Origin: Sedimentitalea sp039941015
GTDB lineage: Bacteria > Pseudomonadota > Alphaproteobacteria > Rhodobacterales > Rhodobacteraceae
DNA length: 64,000 nt
Reading direction: 5' to 3' (one strand)
NCBI RefSeq assembly: GCF_039941015.1
Contig: NZ_JBDVFI010000020.1
The translations under genes and the position numbers were made by a program. This document shows, piece by piece, positions 26,650 to 36,201 of the stretch. The stretch's first letter is position 1; every line of letters starts with the position of its first letter. The notes under the pieces were generated by a model, which had not been told where the DNA came from, searched no databases, and worked only from the letters and a program-made list of their open reading frames with translations.

Positions 26650-27453
26650 ATGGGATTGGCGCTTATTGCAGGGGCAGGCGGGCTGCCCCACGCTCTTGTT
26701 CAGCAGCTTGAAACCCGCCCGATTGTTTGTGCCCTCGCTGGGTTTGAGCCGGATGGGGTCAAAGTCGACGAGACGTTCCGTCTGGAAACACTCGGCAGCT
26801 TGCTGGCTGACCTGAAGGCAAAGGGCGTGGACCAGATTTGTCTTGCCGGGGCCATCGACCGTCCGGCGATTGAACCGTCGGCCATTGATGCCGCAACGAT
26901 GCCGTTGATACCGGTGTTGCAACAGGCGTTGATTCAGGGCGATGATGGTGCATTGCGGGCGGTGATTTCGGTATTTGAACATGCCGGTTTCGCGGTTCGC
27001 TCGGCACATGAGATCGCGCCTGGACTGCTGCCCGCGACGGGGTGCATGACGCGGTGTGAGCCCGACGATACGGCCCGCGCCGATGCCGACCGCGCTGCGC
27101 AGATTGTCGACGCAATGTCGGCGGCGGATGTGGGGCAATGCTGTGTCGTGCAGGCGGGGCAGGCCTTGGCCATCGAAACGGTGTACGGCACGGATTGGAT
27201 GCTGCAGAGCCTCGGCGCGCGGCTGGAAGCGGACCCCAGAGGCGGTGTGCTCTTCAAGGCGCCCAAGCGGGATCAGGACACGCGCGCGGATATGCCAACC
27301 ATCGGTGTCGATACCATCGGTGCTGCTGCCGCAGTCGGATTGCAGGGTGTGGTGATCGAAACCAATGGGGTGATGGTGCTGAACCAAGCCGAGGTTGTTG
27401 CGGCTTGCGATAAGGCAGGTCTCTTTCTCTGGGTGCGGGACCGGAACAGCTGA
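26650..27453 (+). CDS. lpxI: UDP-2,3-diacylglucosamine diphosphatase LpxI
   Basis: A 267-residue protein of the family once called DUF1009, which replaces LpxH in alphaproteobacteria. It cleaves UDP-2,3-diacylglucosamine to lipid X and UMP. Recognised by the N-terminal LALIAGAGGLPHALVQQL, the central ICLAGAIDRPAI, and the C-terminal FKAPKRDQDTRADMPTIG with GVVIETNGVMVLN. Stop overlaps the lpxB start by one base. Confidence 0.94.
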   Translation: MGLALIAGAGGLPHALVQQLETRPIVCALAGFEPDGVKVDETFRLETLGSLLADLKAKGVDQICLAGAIDRPAIEPSAIDAATMPLIPVLQQALIQGDDGALRAVISVFEHAGFAVRSAHEIAPGLLPATGCMTRCEPDDTARADADRAAQIVDAMSAADVGQCCVVQAGQALAIETVYGTDWMLQSLGARLEADPRGGVLFKAPKRDQDTRADMPTIGVDTIGAAAAVGLQGVVIETNGVMVLNQAEVVAACDKAGLFLWVRDRNS

Positions 27454-28604
27454 TGCGTGTCTTTCTGATCGCGGGAGAGCCATCGGGCGATCGCCTCGGG
27501 GGGGCGTTGATGACGGGGCTGCGAAGCCTTGTACCGGACGTGCAGTTTGAAGGCGTAGGTGGTGCACAGATGCAGGCGCAGGGGCTGGAAAGCCGCTTTC
27601 CCATGGACGAGCTGAGCGTCATGGGCATTGCCGAAGTTCTGCCGAAGTATACACATCTAAAACGACGGATCGCGGAGACGGCACAAGCGGTGATCAAGGC
27701 CCAGCCGGATGTTCTGATTACCATCGACAGCCCCGATTTCTGCCTGCGTGTAGCCAAGCAGGTCAAGGCCGCCGCGCCGATCCGCACGGTGCATTATGTG
27801 GCACCGACGGTCTGGGCGTGGCGACCAGGGCGGGCGCAGAAAATGGCGCGCATGATCGACCAGGTGTTGGCATTGTTCCCGTTTGAACCTCCCTACATGG
27901 AAGCCGCCGGAATGCAGTGCGACTTTGTCGGGCATCCGGTGGTGGCAGAGCCGCAGGCAACCGCGGAAGAGGTCGCGGCATTTCGGTCGGCATTCGATCT
28001 CGGCAATCAGAGATTTGCGCTCGTGCTTCCCGGATCGCGCCAAGGCGAGGTGTCGCGGCTGACGCCGGTCTTTGGTCGGGCTCTGTCCCGGTTGGCGCAA
28101 TCACATCCGGATCTGCGCATCGTTGTCCCAGCAGCGGCCCCGGTTGCCGATCTGGTGCGCGAGCGGGTTGCAGACTGGCCCGTGGGCACGGTTGTGGTCG
28201 ATCCGAGGGCATTCGATGCGGAAACTGCACAGGCACACAAGCGAGCGGCGTTCCACGCGGCGGATGTGGCCCTTGCGGCATCAGGCACCGTCTCGTTGGA
28301 GCTGGCCGCCGCGCAGACGCCCATGGTGGTGGCCTACAAGTTCAACTGGCTGAGCTGGCAGATCATCAGCCGTATGGCCTTGATTGATACTGTGACCCTG
28401 GTCAATCTGGTCAGCGACACCCGCGTGGTTCCGGAATGTCTGGGACCGGATTGTCAGCCGGATCAGATTTCTACAGCGCTGGACAAAGTGCTGGACAATC
28501 CCGGCGCGCAGATGCAGGCGATGGAGCTGACCATGGAGCGGCTGGGGCGAGGCGGAGACGCTCCGGGGTTGCGCGCAGCGCGGGCCGTGCTGGCACGTCT
28601 TTAG
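27453..28604 (+). CDS. lpxB: Lipid-A-disaccharide synthase LpxB
   Basis: A 383-residue glycosyltransferase joining lipid X and UDP-diacylglucosamine into the lipid A disaccharide. The N-terminus LIAGEPSGDRLGG, the mid HYVAPTVWAWRPGRA and LPGSRQGEVSRL, and the C-terminal ASGTVSLELAAAQTPMVVAYKFN are all family hallmarks. Overlaps lpxI by one base and ends the lipid A gene run. Confidence 0.96.
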   Translation: MRVFLIAGEPSGDRLGGALMTGLRSLVPDVQFEGVGGAQMQAQGLESRFPMDELSVMGIAEVLPKYTHLKRRIAETAQAVIKAQPDVLITIDSPDFCLRVAKQVKAAAPIRTVHYVAPTVWAWRPGRAQKMARMIDQVLALFPFEPPYMEAAGMQCDFVGHPVVAEPQATAEEVAAFRSAFDLGNQRFALVLPGSRQGEVSRLTPVFGRALSRLAQSHPDLRIVVPAAAPVADLVRERVADWPVGTVVVDPRAFDAETAQAHKRAAFHAADVALAASGTVSLELAAAQTPMVVAYKFNWLSWQIISRMALIDTVTLVNLVSDTRVVPECLGPDCQPDQISTALDKVLDNPGAQMQAMELTMERLGRGGDAPGLRAARAVLARL

Positions 28605-28611
28605 CGCCGCA

Positions 28612-29196
28612 ATGGATTACCTTGCCTTTGCAACCAGCACCGGCCTGGCGCTTGTTCTGACCAACATCGACAATCTGTTGGTTCTGTTCGTCATCCAGAT
28701 CCCGCTTGGTGCGGCACGTGCTTTGACTGGCTATGTCGTGGCACAAGTGTTGGTTCTCGGCGTTTCCGTTGCAGTGTCGCTGGGCGCCAGCGATGTTCTT
28801 TCCGGACGGTCCGGTTATCTTGGCGTGGTGCCGATTGCGATGGGGATACGTGGGATTTACGTCGCGCGCCGGGCGAGGCAAAAGCCAGAGCCAGATGGCG
28901 ATCAACTACCGCGGAGCAGTGGGCTGATTGCTCTGATCCTGATGTTCCTTGGCATGTCAGCGGACACGTTTGGTGTTCTGGTGCCGATCCTGACCGACAG
29001 CCTGCCGGGCTACAGGCTTTGGGGCGTCGCGGGGGCGTTGCTTGCGATTGCAGCGATGGCTCTCACTGCATACGTTCCGCTCCGACATGGCGGGTTGGCA
29101 CCGGGCTGGACCAAACGTGCGGAACCGCTTGGCTCCTATGTGATGATCGTCGCCGGTCTCTACGTGCTCAGCGACAGCGCTACGGACCTTTTGTGA
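28612..29196 (+). CDS. Cadmium-resistance-transporter (CadD) family membrane protein
   Basis: A 194-residue inner-membrane protein with five or six helices. The N-terminus (TGLALVLTNIDNLLVLFVIQIPL) with its conserved Asn/Asp pair and the central MFLGMSADTFGVLVPIL fit the CadD family, thought to export cadmium or other small solutes. Substrate is uncertain. It starts 7 bases after lpxB, so it is probably cotranscribed with the lipid A genes though functionally unrelated. Confidence 0.7.
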   Translation: MDYLAFATSTGLALVLTNIDNLLVLFVIQIPLGAARALTGYVVAQVLVLGVSVAVSLGASDVLSGRSGYLGVVPIAMGIRGIYVARRARQKPEPDGDQLPRSSGLIALILMFLGMSADTFGVLVPILTDSLPGYRLWGVAGALLAIAAMALTAYVPLRHGGLAPGWTKRAEPLGSYVMIVAGLYVLSDSATDLL

Positions 29197-29227
29197 GGCA
29201 ATACTACGGTCCAGCCTAAAGTCGGGT

Positions 29228-30370
29228 TCAACCGCGCCAGATCCAGCCACCGCCAAAAATCCGGCTGCCACCGGTCTCGTAGAACACACAAGCCTGACCC
29301 GGAGAGACTCCCTCTTCGGCGTCAAGCAGTTCTACCGTCGCCGTTGTTTCGGTGATGGGCCGCAGGATCGCTTCGCGCGGAGGGCGGGTCGAGCGGACCT
29401 TGACCGAGATATGCCAATCTGACTGGCTGGTCAGCGGGACATCGCCAAGCCAGTTGATCTCGCGGACCGGAACCGTGCGCGTGGCGAGCAGTTCCTTGGG
29501 GCCGACGATAACCTGCCGTTTGTCGACGTCGAGGCGCACCACATAAAGCGGATCGGACAAGCCGCCGATGCCCAGACCACGACGTTGACCAATGGTATAA
29601 TGGATGATCCCGTCATGCTGACCCAGCACCCGACCATCGGCGTGAACGATTTCGCCCGGATCGGCGGCGTCCGGGCGCAGTTTCTCGATCACTGCAGCAT
29701 AGTTGCCATTGGGCACAAAACAGATGTCCTGGCTGTCAGGCTTGTCTGCAACGCTGAGCCCGTATTTGGCCGCTAGCGCGCGGGTCTCGGCCTTGGACGG
29801 CAAATGCCCCAGCGGGAAGCGCAGATAGTCGAGCTGTTCCGGGGTGGTGGAGAACAGGAAATAGGACTGATCGCGTGCGGAATCTTCGGCACTGTGCAAT
29901 TCCGGCCCGTTGGCTCCAACCTTGCGCTGGATGTAGTGACCGGTGGCCATGCAGTCGGCGTCAAGATCGCGGGCCGTTTCGAGCAGATCCTTGAATTTGA
30001 CCCGTTCGTTGCAACGGATGCAAGGCACAGGAGTCGCGCCAGCGAGATAGCTGTCGGCAAATTCGTCGATCACCGCATCCTTGAAGATGTTTTCGTAATC
30101 CAAAACGTAATGCGGAAAGCCACGTTCCTCTGCGACGCGACGCGCATCGTGGATATCAAGCCCAGCACAGCAGGCGCCTTTCCTGGCAAGGGCAGCACCG
30201 TGATCGTAAAGCTGAAGCGTGACCCCGACCACGTCATAGCCTTCGTCAGCCAGAACCGCGGCGACCACGGAACTGTCGACACCACCGGACATGGCTACGA
30301 CAACCCGCGTGTCAGCCGGGGCTTTGGCAAAGCCAAGTGAATTTAGCGGGGTGTCTGTATCCAGCGCCAT
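29228..30370 (-). CDS. mnmA: tRNA 2-thiouridylase MnmA
   Basis: A 380-residue ATP-dependent enzyme that thiolates U34 of tRNA-Glu, -Gln and -Lys. The PP-loop SGGVDS is at residues 28-33. The two catalytic cysteines lie in PVPCIRCNERVKF and DSQDICFVPNG. GQRRGLGIGG and the C-terminal beta-barrel are present. Divergent from sciP. Confidence 0.95.
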   Translation of the reverse strand: MALDTDTPLNSLGFAKAPADTRVVVAMSGGVDSSVVAAVLADEGYDVVGVTLQLYDHGAALARKGACCAGLDIHDARRVAEERGFPHYVLDYENIFKDAVIDEFADSYLAGATPVPCIRCNERVKFKDLLETARDLDADCMATGHYIQRKVGANGPELHSAEDSARDQSYFLFSTTPEQLDYLRFPLGHLPSKAETRALAAKYGLSVADKPDSQDICFVPNGNYAAVIEKLRPDAADPGEIVHADGRVLGQHDGIIHYTIGQRRGLGIGGLSDPLYVVRLDVDKRQVIVGPKELLATRTVPVREINWLGDVPLTSQSDWHISVKVRSTRPPREAILRPITETTATVELLDAEEGVSPGQACVFYETGGSRIFGGGWIWRG

Positions 30371-30501
30371 ATCGGCGTCTCCTGCACGGTTGGGAAGGCC
30401 TCGCAGAATATAGGAAAATCTTAGAGACTCACAAGGGGCGGTTTCATGCCTCGTTAAGTCTGCTGCGTCACATTTGAGTGGGTGATGTAGAGGAATGACA
30501 G

Positions 30502-30780
30502 ATGTTTCTGAAAAAGGTGGAGGGTCCGCGCGCTGTGACGCTTCCGGACGGGACGATCATGACGCGGGCTGATTTGCCCCCGGCCAATACGCGACGTTGG
30601 GTGGCCTCGCGCAAGGCAGCGGTCGTTCGCGGGGTACTGTATGGGCTGATAACGCAACCCGATGCGCTTCGACAATACGGGCTGAGCGATGAGGAATTCA
30701 GAAGCTGGATCGCCGCCGTCGCGGACCATGGCGAAGATGCGTTGAAGGCGACGTCACTCAAAAAGTATCGACAACCATAA
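30502..30780 (+). CDS. sciP: CtrA inhibitor SciP (DUF1153 family)
   Basis: A 92-residue DNA-binding protein. The family core appears as LPDGTIMTRADLPPANTRRWVASRKAAVVRGV, with a helix-turn-helix reading YGLSDEEFRSWI. In Caulobacter SciP binds CtrA at promoters and prevents recruitment of RNA polymerase, and it recognises a short site in the ctrA promoter. Here it is encoded directly upstream of ctrA, 99 bases away and on the same strand. Confidence 0.93.
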   Translation: MFLKKVEGPRAVTLPDGTIMTRADLPPANTRRWVASRKAAVVRGVLYGLITQPDALRQYGLSDEEFRSWIAAVADHGEDALKATSLKKYRQP

Positions 30781-30807
30781 GTTGCAATGCCATAATCAAT
30801 TTTGACG

Positions 30808-30822
30808 GTAACGCACGGTTAA
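30808..30822 (+). promoter_or_regulatory. Candidate CtrA-binding site ahead of ctrA
   Basis: GTAA, seven bases, TTAA: one base from the full CtrA motif TTAA-N7-TTAA. A further TTAA follows at 30839-30842. The site lies 58 bases before the ctrA start, which fits autoregulation as in other alphaproteobacteria. Confidence 0.5.
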
Positions 30823-30879
30823 CTTTTCTTGTTCAAGGTTAATGCGGAACGGGAAAACGATTGAGGCGGAGAGCTTGGA

Positions 30880-31596
30880 ATGCGCGTATTACTAGTTGAA
30901 GATGACCCAACGACGTCAAAGAGCATCGAATTGATGCTGACACACGCCAACCTGAACGTCTATGCGACGGATCTTGGTGAAGAGGGCATCGATCTGGCAA
31001 AGCTCTATGACTATGATTTGATCCTTTTGGACCTGAATCTGCCAGATATGCATGGCCACGATGTCCTGCGGCAACTGCGACTTGCGCGGGTTGAAACACC
31101 AATTCTCATTCTGTCGGGTGCAGATGATACGGAAAACAAGATCAAGGGATTTGGATTTGGCGCCGATGACTATTTGACCAAGCCATTTCACCGTGAAGAG
31201 CTTGTCGCGCGAATTCACGCTATTATTCGCAGATCCAAAGGCCATTCGCAGTCTATCATTCATACGGGCAAGATTGCGGTCAACCTTGACGCGAAAACGG
31301 TCAGCGCCGGCGACCAGCCTGTGCATTTGACCGGCAAAGAATACCAGATGCTGGAACTACTGAGTTTGCGCAAGGGGACCACCCTGACAAAGGAAATGTT
31401 CCTCAATCATCTGTATGGCGGAATGGACGAGCCGGAACTCAAGATCATCGATGTCTTCATTTGCAAGCTGCGCAAGAAACTCAGCAACGCGACCGATGGT
31501 GAAAGCTATATCGAAACGGTTTGGGGCCGGGGTTATGTCTTGCGCGATCCGCAGGGCGATCAGGTAGAAAGCCCGCGTCTCGCCGTTGGTGCCTGA
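30880..31596 (+). CDS. ctrA: Cell-cycle response regulator CtrA
   Basis: A 238-residue OmpR-type response regulator. The phosphoacceptor is D51 (LILLDLNLPDMHG), the same number as in Caulobacter CtrA; D8/D9 and K105 region (YLTKPFH) complete the receiver. The winged-helix DNA-binding domain starts near residue 125 (VHLTGKEYQMLELLSLRKG). In Rhodobacterales CtrA is usually not essential and controls motility and gene-transfer-agent genes. It ends in a short variable tail (ESPRLAVGA). Confidence 0.97.
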   Translation: MRVLLVEDDPTTSKSIELMLTHANLNVYATDLGEEGIDLAKLYDYDLILLDLNLPDMHGHDVLRQLRLARVETPILILSGADDTENKIKGFGFGADDYLTKPFHREELVARIHAIIRRSKGHSQSIIHTGKIAVNLDAKTVSAGDQPVHLTGKEYQMLELLSLRKGTTLTKEMFLNHLYGGMDEPELKIIDVFICKLRKKLSNATDGESYIETVWGRGYVLRDPQGDQVESPRLAVGA

Positions 31597-31729
31597 ACGA
31601 AAAGTCACGCGACCATGCATCTCGACCGGGTCGGGCCGGGGTTGATACCACCACTCACGACGATTGCGATCTGGACCTGACCCATGCTGCGCCCTATCAC
31701 TGGTCTGAAAACCGGTGTGGGGCGGAGTT

Positions 31730-33850
31730 TTGACACAGAAGACAGACATTTCGGAGATGACGGCAGAAGAGGCCAAGGCGGAACTGAGTCGTCTTGCCGC
31801 GCTGCTTGAGAACGCAAACGCCGCCTATTACGTTTCCGACGCGCCAGAGATGTCGGACGCCGAGTATGACAGCCTACGGCGGCGCAACGCTGAAATCGAA
31901 ACACGCTTTCCCGATTTCAAGCGGGAGGATAGTCCGTCCGAACAGGTTGGTGCCCGCGTTGGTGACGGTTTCGCCAAAGTCGCGCACAGAGTGCGGATGC
32001 TGTCGCTCGGGAACGCGTTTGATGAAGGCGATGTCAGGGCTTTTGATACCAGTATTCGCAAGTATTTGGGGATGTCCGAGGACGATCCGCTTGCGTACAC
32101 GGCAGAGCCCAAGATCGATGGGTTGTCTCTTTCCTTGCGCTACGAGAACGGTGTTTTGACTGAGGCTGCGACTCGCGGAGATGGTTCGGTCGGAGAGAAT
32201 GTGACGGCCAATGCCCGTACAATCGATGACATACCTGAGAATTTGAGCGGTGCGCTTGAGGTTCTGGAGGTGCGCGGCGAAGTCTATATGTCGCACCCGG
32301 ATTTTGCGTCCCTGAATGCACGGCAGGAGGAACGCGGCGACAAGCGGTTTGCCAACCCGCGAAATGCGGCGGCGGGGTCGCTGCGGCAGCTGGATGCCAA
32401 CATCACCAAATCGCGACCACTGCGGTTCTTTGCCTATAGCTGGGGCGACTTGTCCGAGCCTTTGGCAGAGACTCAGATGGGCGCACTTGCGCGTTTGGCA
32501 AAGATGGGATTTTCTACCAATCCCCTGACCATGCTTTGTGCGGGACCCGAAGATATGATCGCACATTACGCTGAGATCGAAGAGCAACGCGCGACATTGG
32601 GTTATGACATTGACGGTGTCGTCTACAAGATCAACGATTTGGCGCTGCAGGGTCGGTTGGGGTTCCGCTCCACAACGCCGCGTTGGGCGATCGCGCATAA
32701 ATTCCCCGCTGAACTTGCCTGGACCCGGTTGGAGGCCATCGATATTCAGGTTGGACGCACCGGCGCGCTCAGTCCGGTGGCACGACTGACTCCTGTAACG
32801 GTTGGCGGGGTGGTTGTGTCCAATGCGACTTTGCACAACGAAGATTACATCGCCGGGCGGGATGCGCGTGGACAGGAGATTCGCGACGGCAAGGACATTC
32901 GAGTTGGCGATTGGGTGCAGGTTTACCGGGCCGGTGATGTGATACCCAAGATTGCCGATGTGGACCTGAGCAAACGCCCGGCAGAAACGCAGCCCTTTCT
33001 CTTTCCAACGGTCTGCCCGGAATGCGGCAGTGATGCGATCCGCGAAGAAGGCGATGCGGTGCGGCGGTGTTCCGGGGGGATGATTTGCCCTGCACAGGCT
33101 GTTGAAAAGATGAAGCATTTTGTATCGCGCGCAGCATTCGATATCGAAGGGATGGGCGCCAAGCAGGTCGAACAGTTCTATCTGGATGGATGGATCAAGG
33201 AACCCGCTGATATCTTCACGCTGCGCGAGCGGTATGGCAGCGGGATGCAACAGCTCAGGAACCGCGAGGGCTGGGGCGAAAAATCTGCAGAGAAGCTCTT
33301 TGATGCGATTGACGAGAAGCGCAGCATTCCCCTTGGTCGGTTGATCTTTGCCTTGGGGCTGCGTCATGTGGGTGAGGCGGCGTCGAACCTGTTGGCCACG
33401 CATTTTGGCACTTGGACCGCGTTTGAAGCCGCGATGACCGGCGCGAGCGCAATGGAAGGACCGGACTGGGACGATCTCTTGTCGATTGACGGTGTTGGCA
33501 CGGTGATGGCGACATCGCTTGTGACGGCCTTCGCGCAAGAAAACGAACGGGCCTCCATCGACCGGCTTGTGGCGCATTTGACGGTCAACGAGGCAATGCG
33601 CCCCGATACATCCGGCAGCCCGGTCGCGGGAAAAACCGTGGTATTCAGTGGAACTCTGGAAAAGATGACCCGGGCAGAAGCCAAGGCGCGGGCCGAGGCC
33701 TTGGGTGCAAAGGTATCCGGCTCCGTGAGTGCCAAAACCGATATTCTGGTTGCCGGTCCCGGCGCAGGGTCCAAGGCCAAGAAGGCCGCAGAATTGGGCA
33801 TTGATACGTTGGATGAAGACGGTTGGCTGCAGTTGATCGGCGCGGCATGA
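31730..33850 (+). CDS. ligA: NAD-dependent DNA ligase LigA
   Basis: A 706-residue replicative ligase. The adenylated lysine is in AEPKIDGLSLSLRYENG (K128), the zinc finger in CPECGSDAI with the later CSGGMICPAQ, then helix-hairpin-helix repeats and a C-terminal BRCT domain (VAGKTVVFSGTLEKMTRAEA). The start is uncertain: a TTG at 31730 gives the N-terminus usual for relatives, while a GTG at 31715 adds five residues; GGCGGAG lies close before the TTG. The stop overlaps recG by ATGA. Confidence 0.95.
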   Translation: MTQKTDISEMTAEEAKAELSRLAALLENANAAYYVSDAPEMSDAEYDSLRRRNAEIETRFPDFKREDSPSEQVGARVGDGFAKVAHRVRMLSLGNAFDEGDVRAFDTSIRKYLGMSEDDPLAYTAEPKIDGLSLSLRYENGVLTEAATRGDGSVGENVTANARTIDDIPENLSGALEVLEVRGEVYMSHPDFASLNARQEERGDKRFANPRNAAAGSLRQLDANITKSRPLRFFAYSWGDLSEPLAETQMGALARLAKMGFSTNPLTMLCAGPEDMIAHYAEIEEQRATLGYDIDGVVYKINDLALQGRLGFRSTTPRWAIAHKFPAELAWTRLEAIDIQVGRTGALSPVARLTPVTVGGVVVSNATLHNEDYIAGRDARGQEIRDGKDIRVGDWVQVYRAGDVIPKIADVDLSKRPAETQPFLFPTVCPECGSDAIREEGDAVRRCSGGMICPAQAVEKMKHFVSRAAFDIEGMGAKQVEQFYLDGWIKEPADIFTLRERYGSGMQQLRNREGWGEKSAEKLFDAIDEKRSIPLGRLIFALGLRHVGEAASNLLATHFGTWTAFEAAMTGASAMEGPDWDDLLSIDGVGTVMATSLVTAFAQENERASIDRLVAHLTVNEAMRPDTSGSPVAGKTVVFSGTLEKMTRAEAKARAEALGAKVSGSVSAKTDILVAGPGAGSKAKKAAELGIDTLDEDGWLQLIGAA

Positions 33851-35937
33851 GCGGTCGGCCGGAACCGCTCTTTCCGCTGTTCGCCGGGCTGGAAACCCTA
33901 CCGGGTGTCGGCCAGAAGACCGCCCAGAGCTTCGGCCAACTTGGGTTCGAAACGCCGCGTGACCTGTTGTTTTCGTTGCCTTACGCTGTCGTTGATCGCC
34001 GCCGCCGCGATACGATCAAAGGGGTTGATTTGCCTTCCACTTTGACAGTCGAAGTTACGATTGGCGCGCATCGTCCGTCTTCGGGGCGTGGCGGCGCCTA
34101 TCGGGTTCATGTGGAGGATTCGCAGGCTGATTTTCAACTGGTGTTTTTCCACGCCCGCGGCGATTTCCTGAAACGGCAGCTACCTGAGGGCGCACGGCGG
34201 GTCGTGTCAGGCAAACTCGAACTCTTTGATGGCATGGCGCAAATGGTGCATCCCGACCATATGCTACCGCCAGAAGACGCCGGCGAAATCCCCGAATTTG
34301 AACCGGTCTATCATCTGACGCAGGGCATTACGCAAAAGACCATGTACAAAGCGGTGCAAGGTGCCTTGGCGCGGGTGCCCGAGTTGTCGGAATGGATTGA
34401 TGCCGATCAGGCACAGCGTCAGGGCTGGCCTAATTGGGCAACGGCGATGCACGCGGCCCATTCCCCCGCCGGTCTGGATGATGTCATGGCGACCACGCCT
34501 GCGCGCGCGCGGCTGGCCTATGACGAGTTGATGGCGCATCAGTTGACGCTTGCGCTCGCTCGGCAGATGGAGCGAAAGGCGCGGGGGATCGTCAGCAGCG
34601 GCACTGGAAGTTTGCAGGGCAAGGTGCTGCAATCATTACCGTATCGGCCAACCACGGCACAATCCAGAGCGTTCGAGGAGATTGCTGCCGACATGGCGGC
34701 ACCGCAGCGAATGAACCGGCTGTTGCAGGGCGATGTGGGCGCGGGCAAGACCTTGGTGGCGTTCATTGCCTTGCTGGTTGCTGTCGAAGCGGGCGGTCAG
34801 GGTGTTATGATGGCCCCAACCGAAATCCTCGCCCGTCAGCACCTTGAGGCGTTGAGCCCATTGGCGGATGACGCCGGAGTCGTGCTGGAGCTTCTCACTG
34901 GGCGGGACAAGGGAAGCGAACGCAAGGCCAAGCTGGCCGCCTTGTCAGAGGGCAAGATCCAGATTTTAGTGGGAACCCATGCGGTGTTTCAGCCTGATGT
35001 GACGTTTCGCGATTTGCGGCTGGCGATCATCGACGAGCAGCATCGGTTCGGCGTGAGACAGCGGATGGAACTCGCCGAGAAGGGCGTTGCAGCGGATGTG
35101 CTGGTGATGACCGCGACACCGATTCCACGCAGTCTCGCGCTGGCGCAATATGGTGACATGGACGTATCGGTGCTGGATGAAAAGCCACCGGGGCGCAAGC
35201 CGATCAAGACTGCCGTTGTCAGCACCGATCGCATGGATGAAGTGATTGGGCACCTGCGCGGTGCGATTGATGACGGGCGGCAATGCTATTGGGTGTGCCC
35301 ACTGGTTGAGGAATCCGAACTCGTCGATCTGACCTCTGCCGAGGATCGGTTCAAACGACTGCGCGCGGTGCTGGGCGAAGGCATTGTGGGGCTGGTGCAT
35401 GGTCAGATGCCACCGGCGGAAAAAGACGCCGCGATGGCGGCATTTCAGGCGGGCGAAACCAAGGTTCTGGTCGCAACCACCGTGATCGAAGTCGGCGTGA
35501 ACGTTCCGAATGCGACGATCATGGTCATTGAACGTGCCGAAACATTTGGACTGGCCCAATTGCACCAACTGCGGGGCAGGGTGGGCCGGGGATCGGTGCA
35601 ATCCACCTGTCTGCTGATGTATCAATCGCCCTTGTCCCAAGGAGGGCGCAAACGGTTGGAGGTCTCGCGTGAAACCGAGGACGGATTTGTTATTGCCGAG
35701 ACCGATCTGACACTGCGCGGGGCTGGCGATGTCATCGGCACCGCGCAATCCGGGTTGCCGCGCTTTCAGATTGCCGATCTGGAACGACAGGCGGGGTTAA
35801 TGGCGGTCGCCCAAAGTGATGCCCGCGCTTTGCTGGCCAAGGATCCGGATCTGAGCACCGATCGGGGGCGTGCCGCGCGGGTGCTTTTGTGGCTGATGCG
35901 GCAGAATCGCGCGATCCATTTGATTTCAGTGGGTTAG
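33847..35937 (+). CDS. recG: ATP-dependent DNA helicase RecG
   Basis: A 696-residue helicase that remodels stalled forks and branched DNA. An N-terminal wedge domain (PGVGQKTAQSFGQLG onward) precedes superfamily-2 motifs: Walker A GDVGAGKTLVA, DEQH box (IIDEQHRFGV), TATPIPRSLAL, and motif VI region LHQLRGRVGRG. Overlaps ligA by four bases, so both are translated from one mRNA. Confidence 0.97.
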   Translation: MSGRPEPLFPLFAGLETLPGVGQKTAQSFGQLGFETPRDLLFSLPYAVVDRRRRDTIKGVDLPSTLTVEVTIGAHRPSSGRGGAYRVHVEDSQADFQLVFFHARGDFLKRQLPEGARRVVSGKLELFDGMAQMVHPDHMLPPEDAGEIPEFEPVYHLTQGITQKTMYKAVQGALARVPELSEWIDADQAQRQGWPNWATAMHAAHSPAGLDDVMATTPARARLAYDELMAHQLTLALARQMERKARGIVSSGTGSLQGKVLQSLPYRPTTAQSRAFEEIAADMAAPQRMNRLLQGDVGAGKTLVAFIALLVAVEAGGQGVMMAPTEILARQHLEALSPLADDAGVVLELLTGRDKGSERKAKLAALSEGKIQILVGTHAVFQPDVTFRDLRLAIIDEQHRFGVRQRMELAEKGVAADVLVMTATPIPRSLALAQYGDMDVSVLDEKPPGRKPIKTAVVSTDRMDEVIGHLRGAIDDGRQCYWVCPLVEESELVDLTSAEDRFKRLRAVLGEGIVGLVHGQMPPAEKDAAMAAFQAGETKVLVATTVIEVGVNVPNATIMVIERAETFGLAQLHQLRGRVGRGSVQSTCLLMYQSPLSQGGRKRLEVSRETEDGFVIAETDLTLRGAGDVIGTAQSGLPRFQIADLERQAGLMAVAQSDARALLAKDPDLSTDRGRAARVLLWLMRQNRAIHLISVG

Positions 35938-35954
35938 CTGCGAAATCCCGAAAA

Positions 35955-36006
35955 GTTCGCAAATGTTCTCAAAAAGTTCTTTACAAAAGTGGTTCAAAAT
36001 GAGAAC
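35955..36006 (+). promoter_or_regulatory. SOS box cluster (GTTC repeats, LexA type)
   Basis: GTTC-N7-GTTC at 35965-35979 is a perfect match to the alphaproteobacterial LexA operator. Further GTTC copies lie at 35955-35958 and 35992-35995, and an inverted GAAC at 36003-36006. A TTTACA at 35980-35985 could be a -35 element overlapping the box. The cluster is between the recG stop and the 40-residue gene at 36052, so that gene is the likely target. Confidence 0.65.
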
Positions 36007-36051
36007 AAAAGGTCAACAAATGCTTAACGACTGACCGGGAGAGCAAACGCC

Positions 36052-36174
36052 ATGATGAGCCAGATCAAAACCGTCTTTCGCCGTACCCAAGATACGCTAC
36101 TGCAGGACGCAATCGGGGCCGGAGCACTGGTTGTCATGCTGATGGTCGCGCTGCATCTGCCCGGACTTTATTGA
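36052..36174 (+). CDS. Small membrane protein, 40 residues, with SOS box upstream
   Basis: A 40-residue protein: basic amphipathic head (MMSQIKTVFRRTQDTLLQD), then one transmembrane helix (AIGAGALVVMLMVALHLPG) and a two-residue tail. GGGAGAG sits 7 bases before the ATG. No named family is known to me. It lies 73 bases behind a perfect GTTC-N7-GTTC box and right after recG, which suggests DNA-damage induction. In Caulobacter the 29-residue SidA and the DidA membrane peptides block division; a similar role is conceivable but unproven. Confidence 0.7.
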   Translation: MMSQIKTVFRRTQDTLLQDAIGAGALVVMLMVALHLPGLY

Positions 36175-36201
36175 TACGAGTTTCTCTGTTTCTGCCTGCA
36201 A

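Noticed and set aside
31874..33577. A 567-codon minus-strand open frame
   Set aside because: Antisense of ligA; no start signal or family similarity.
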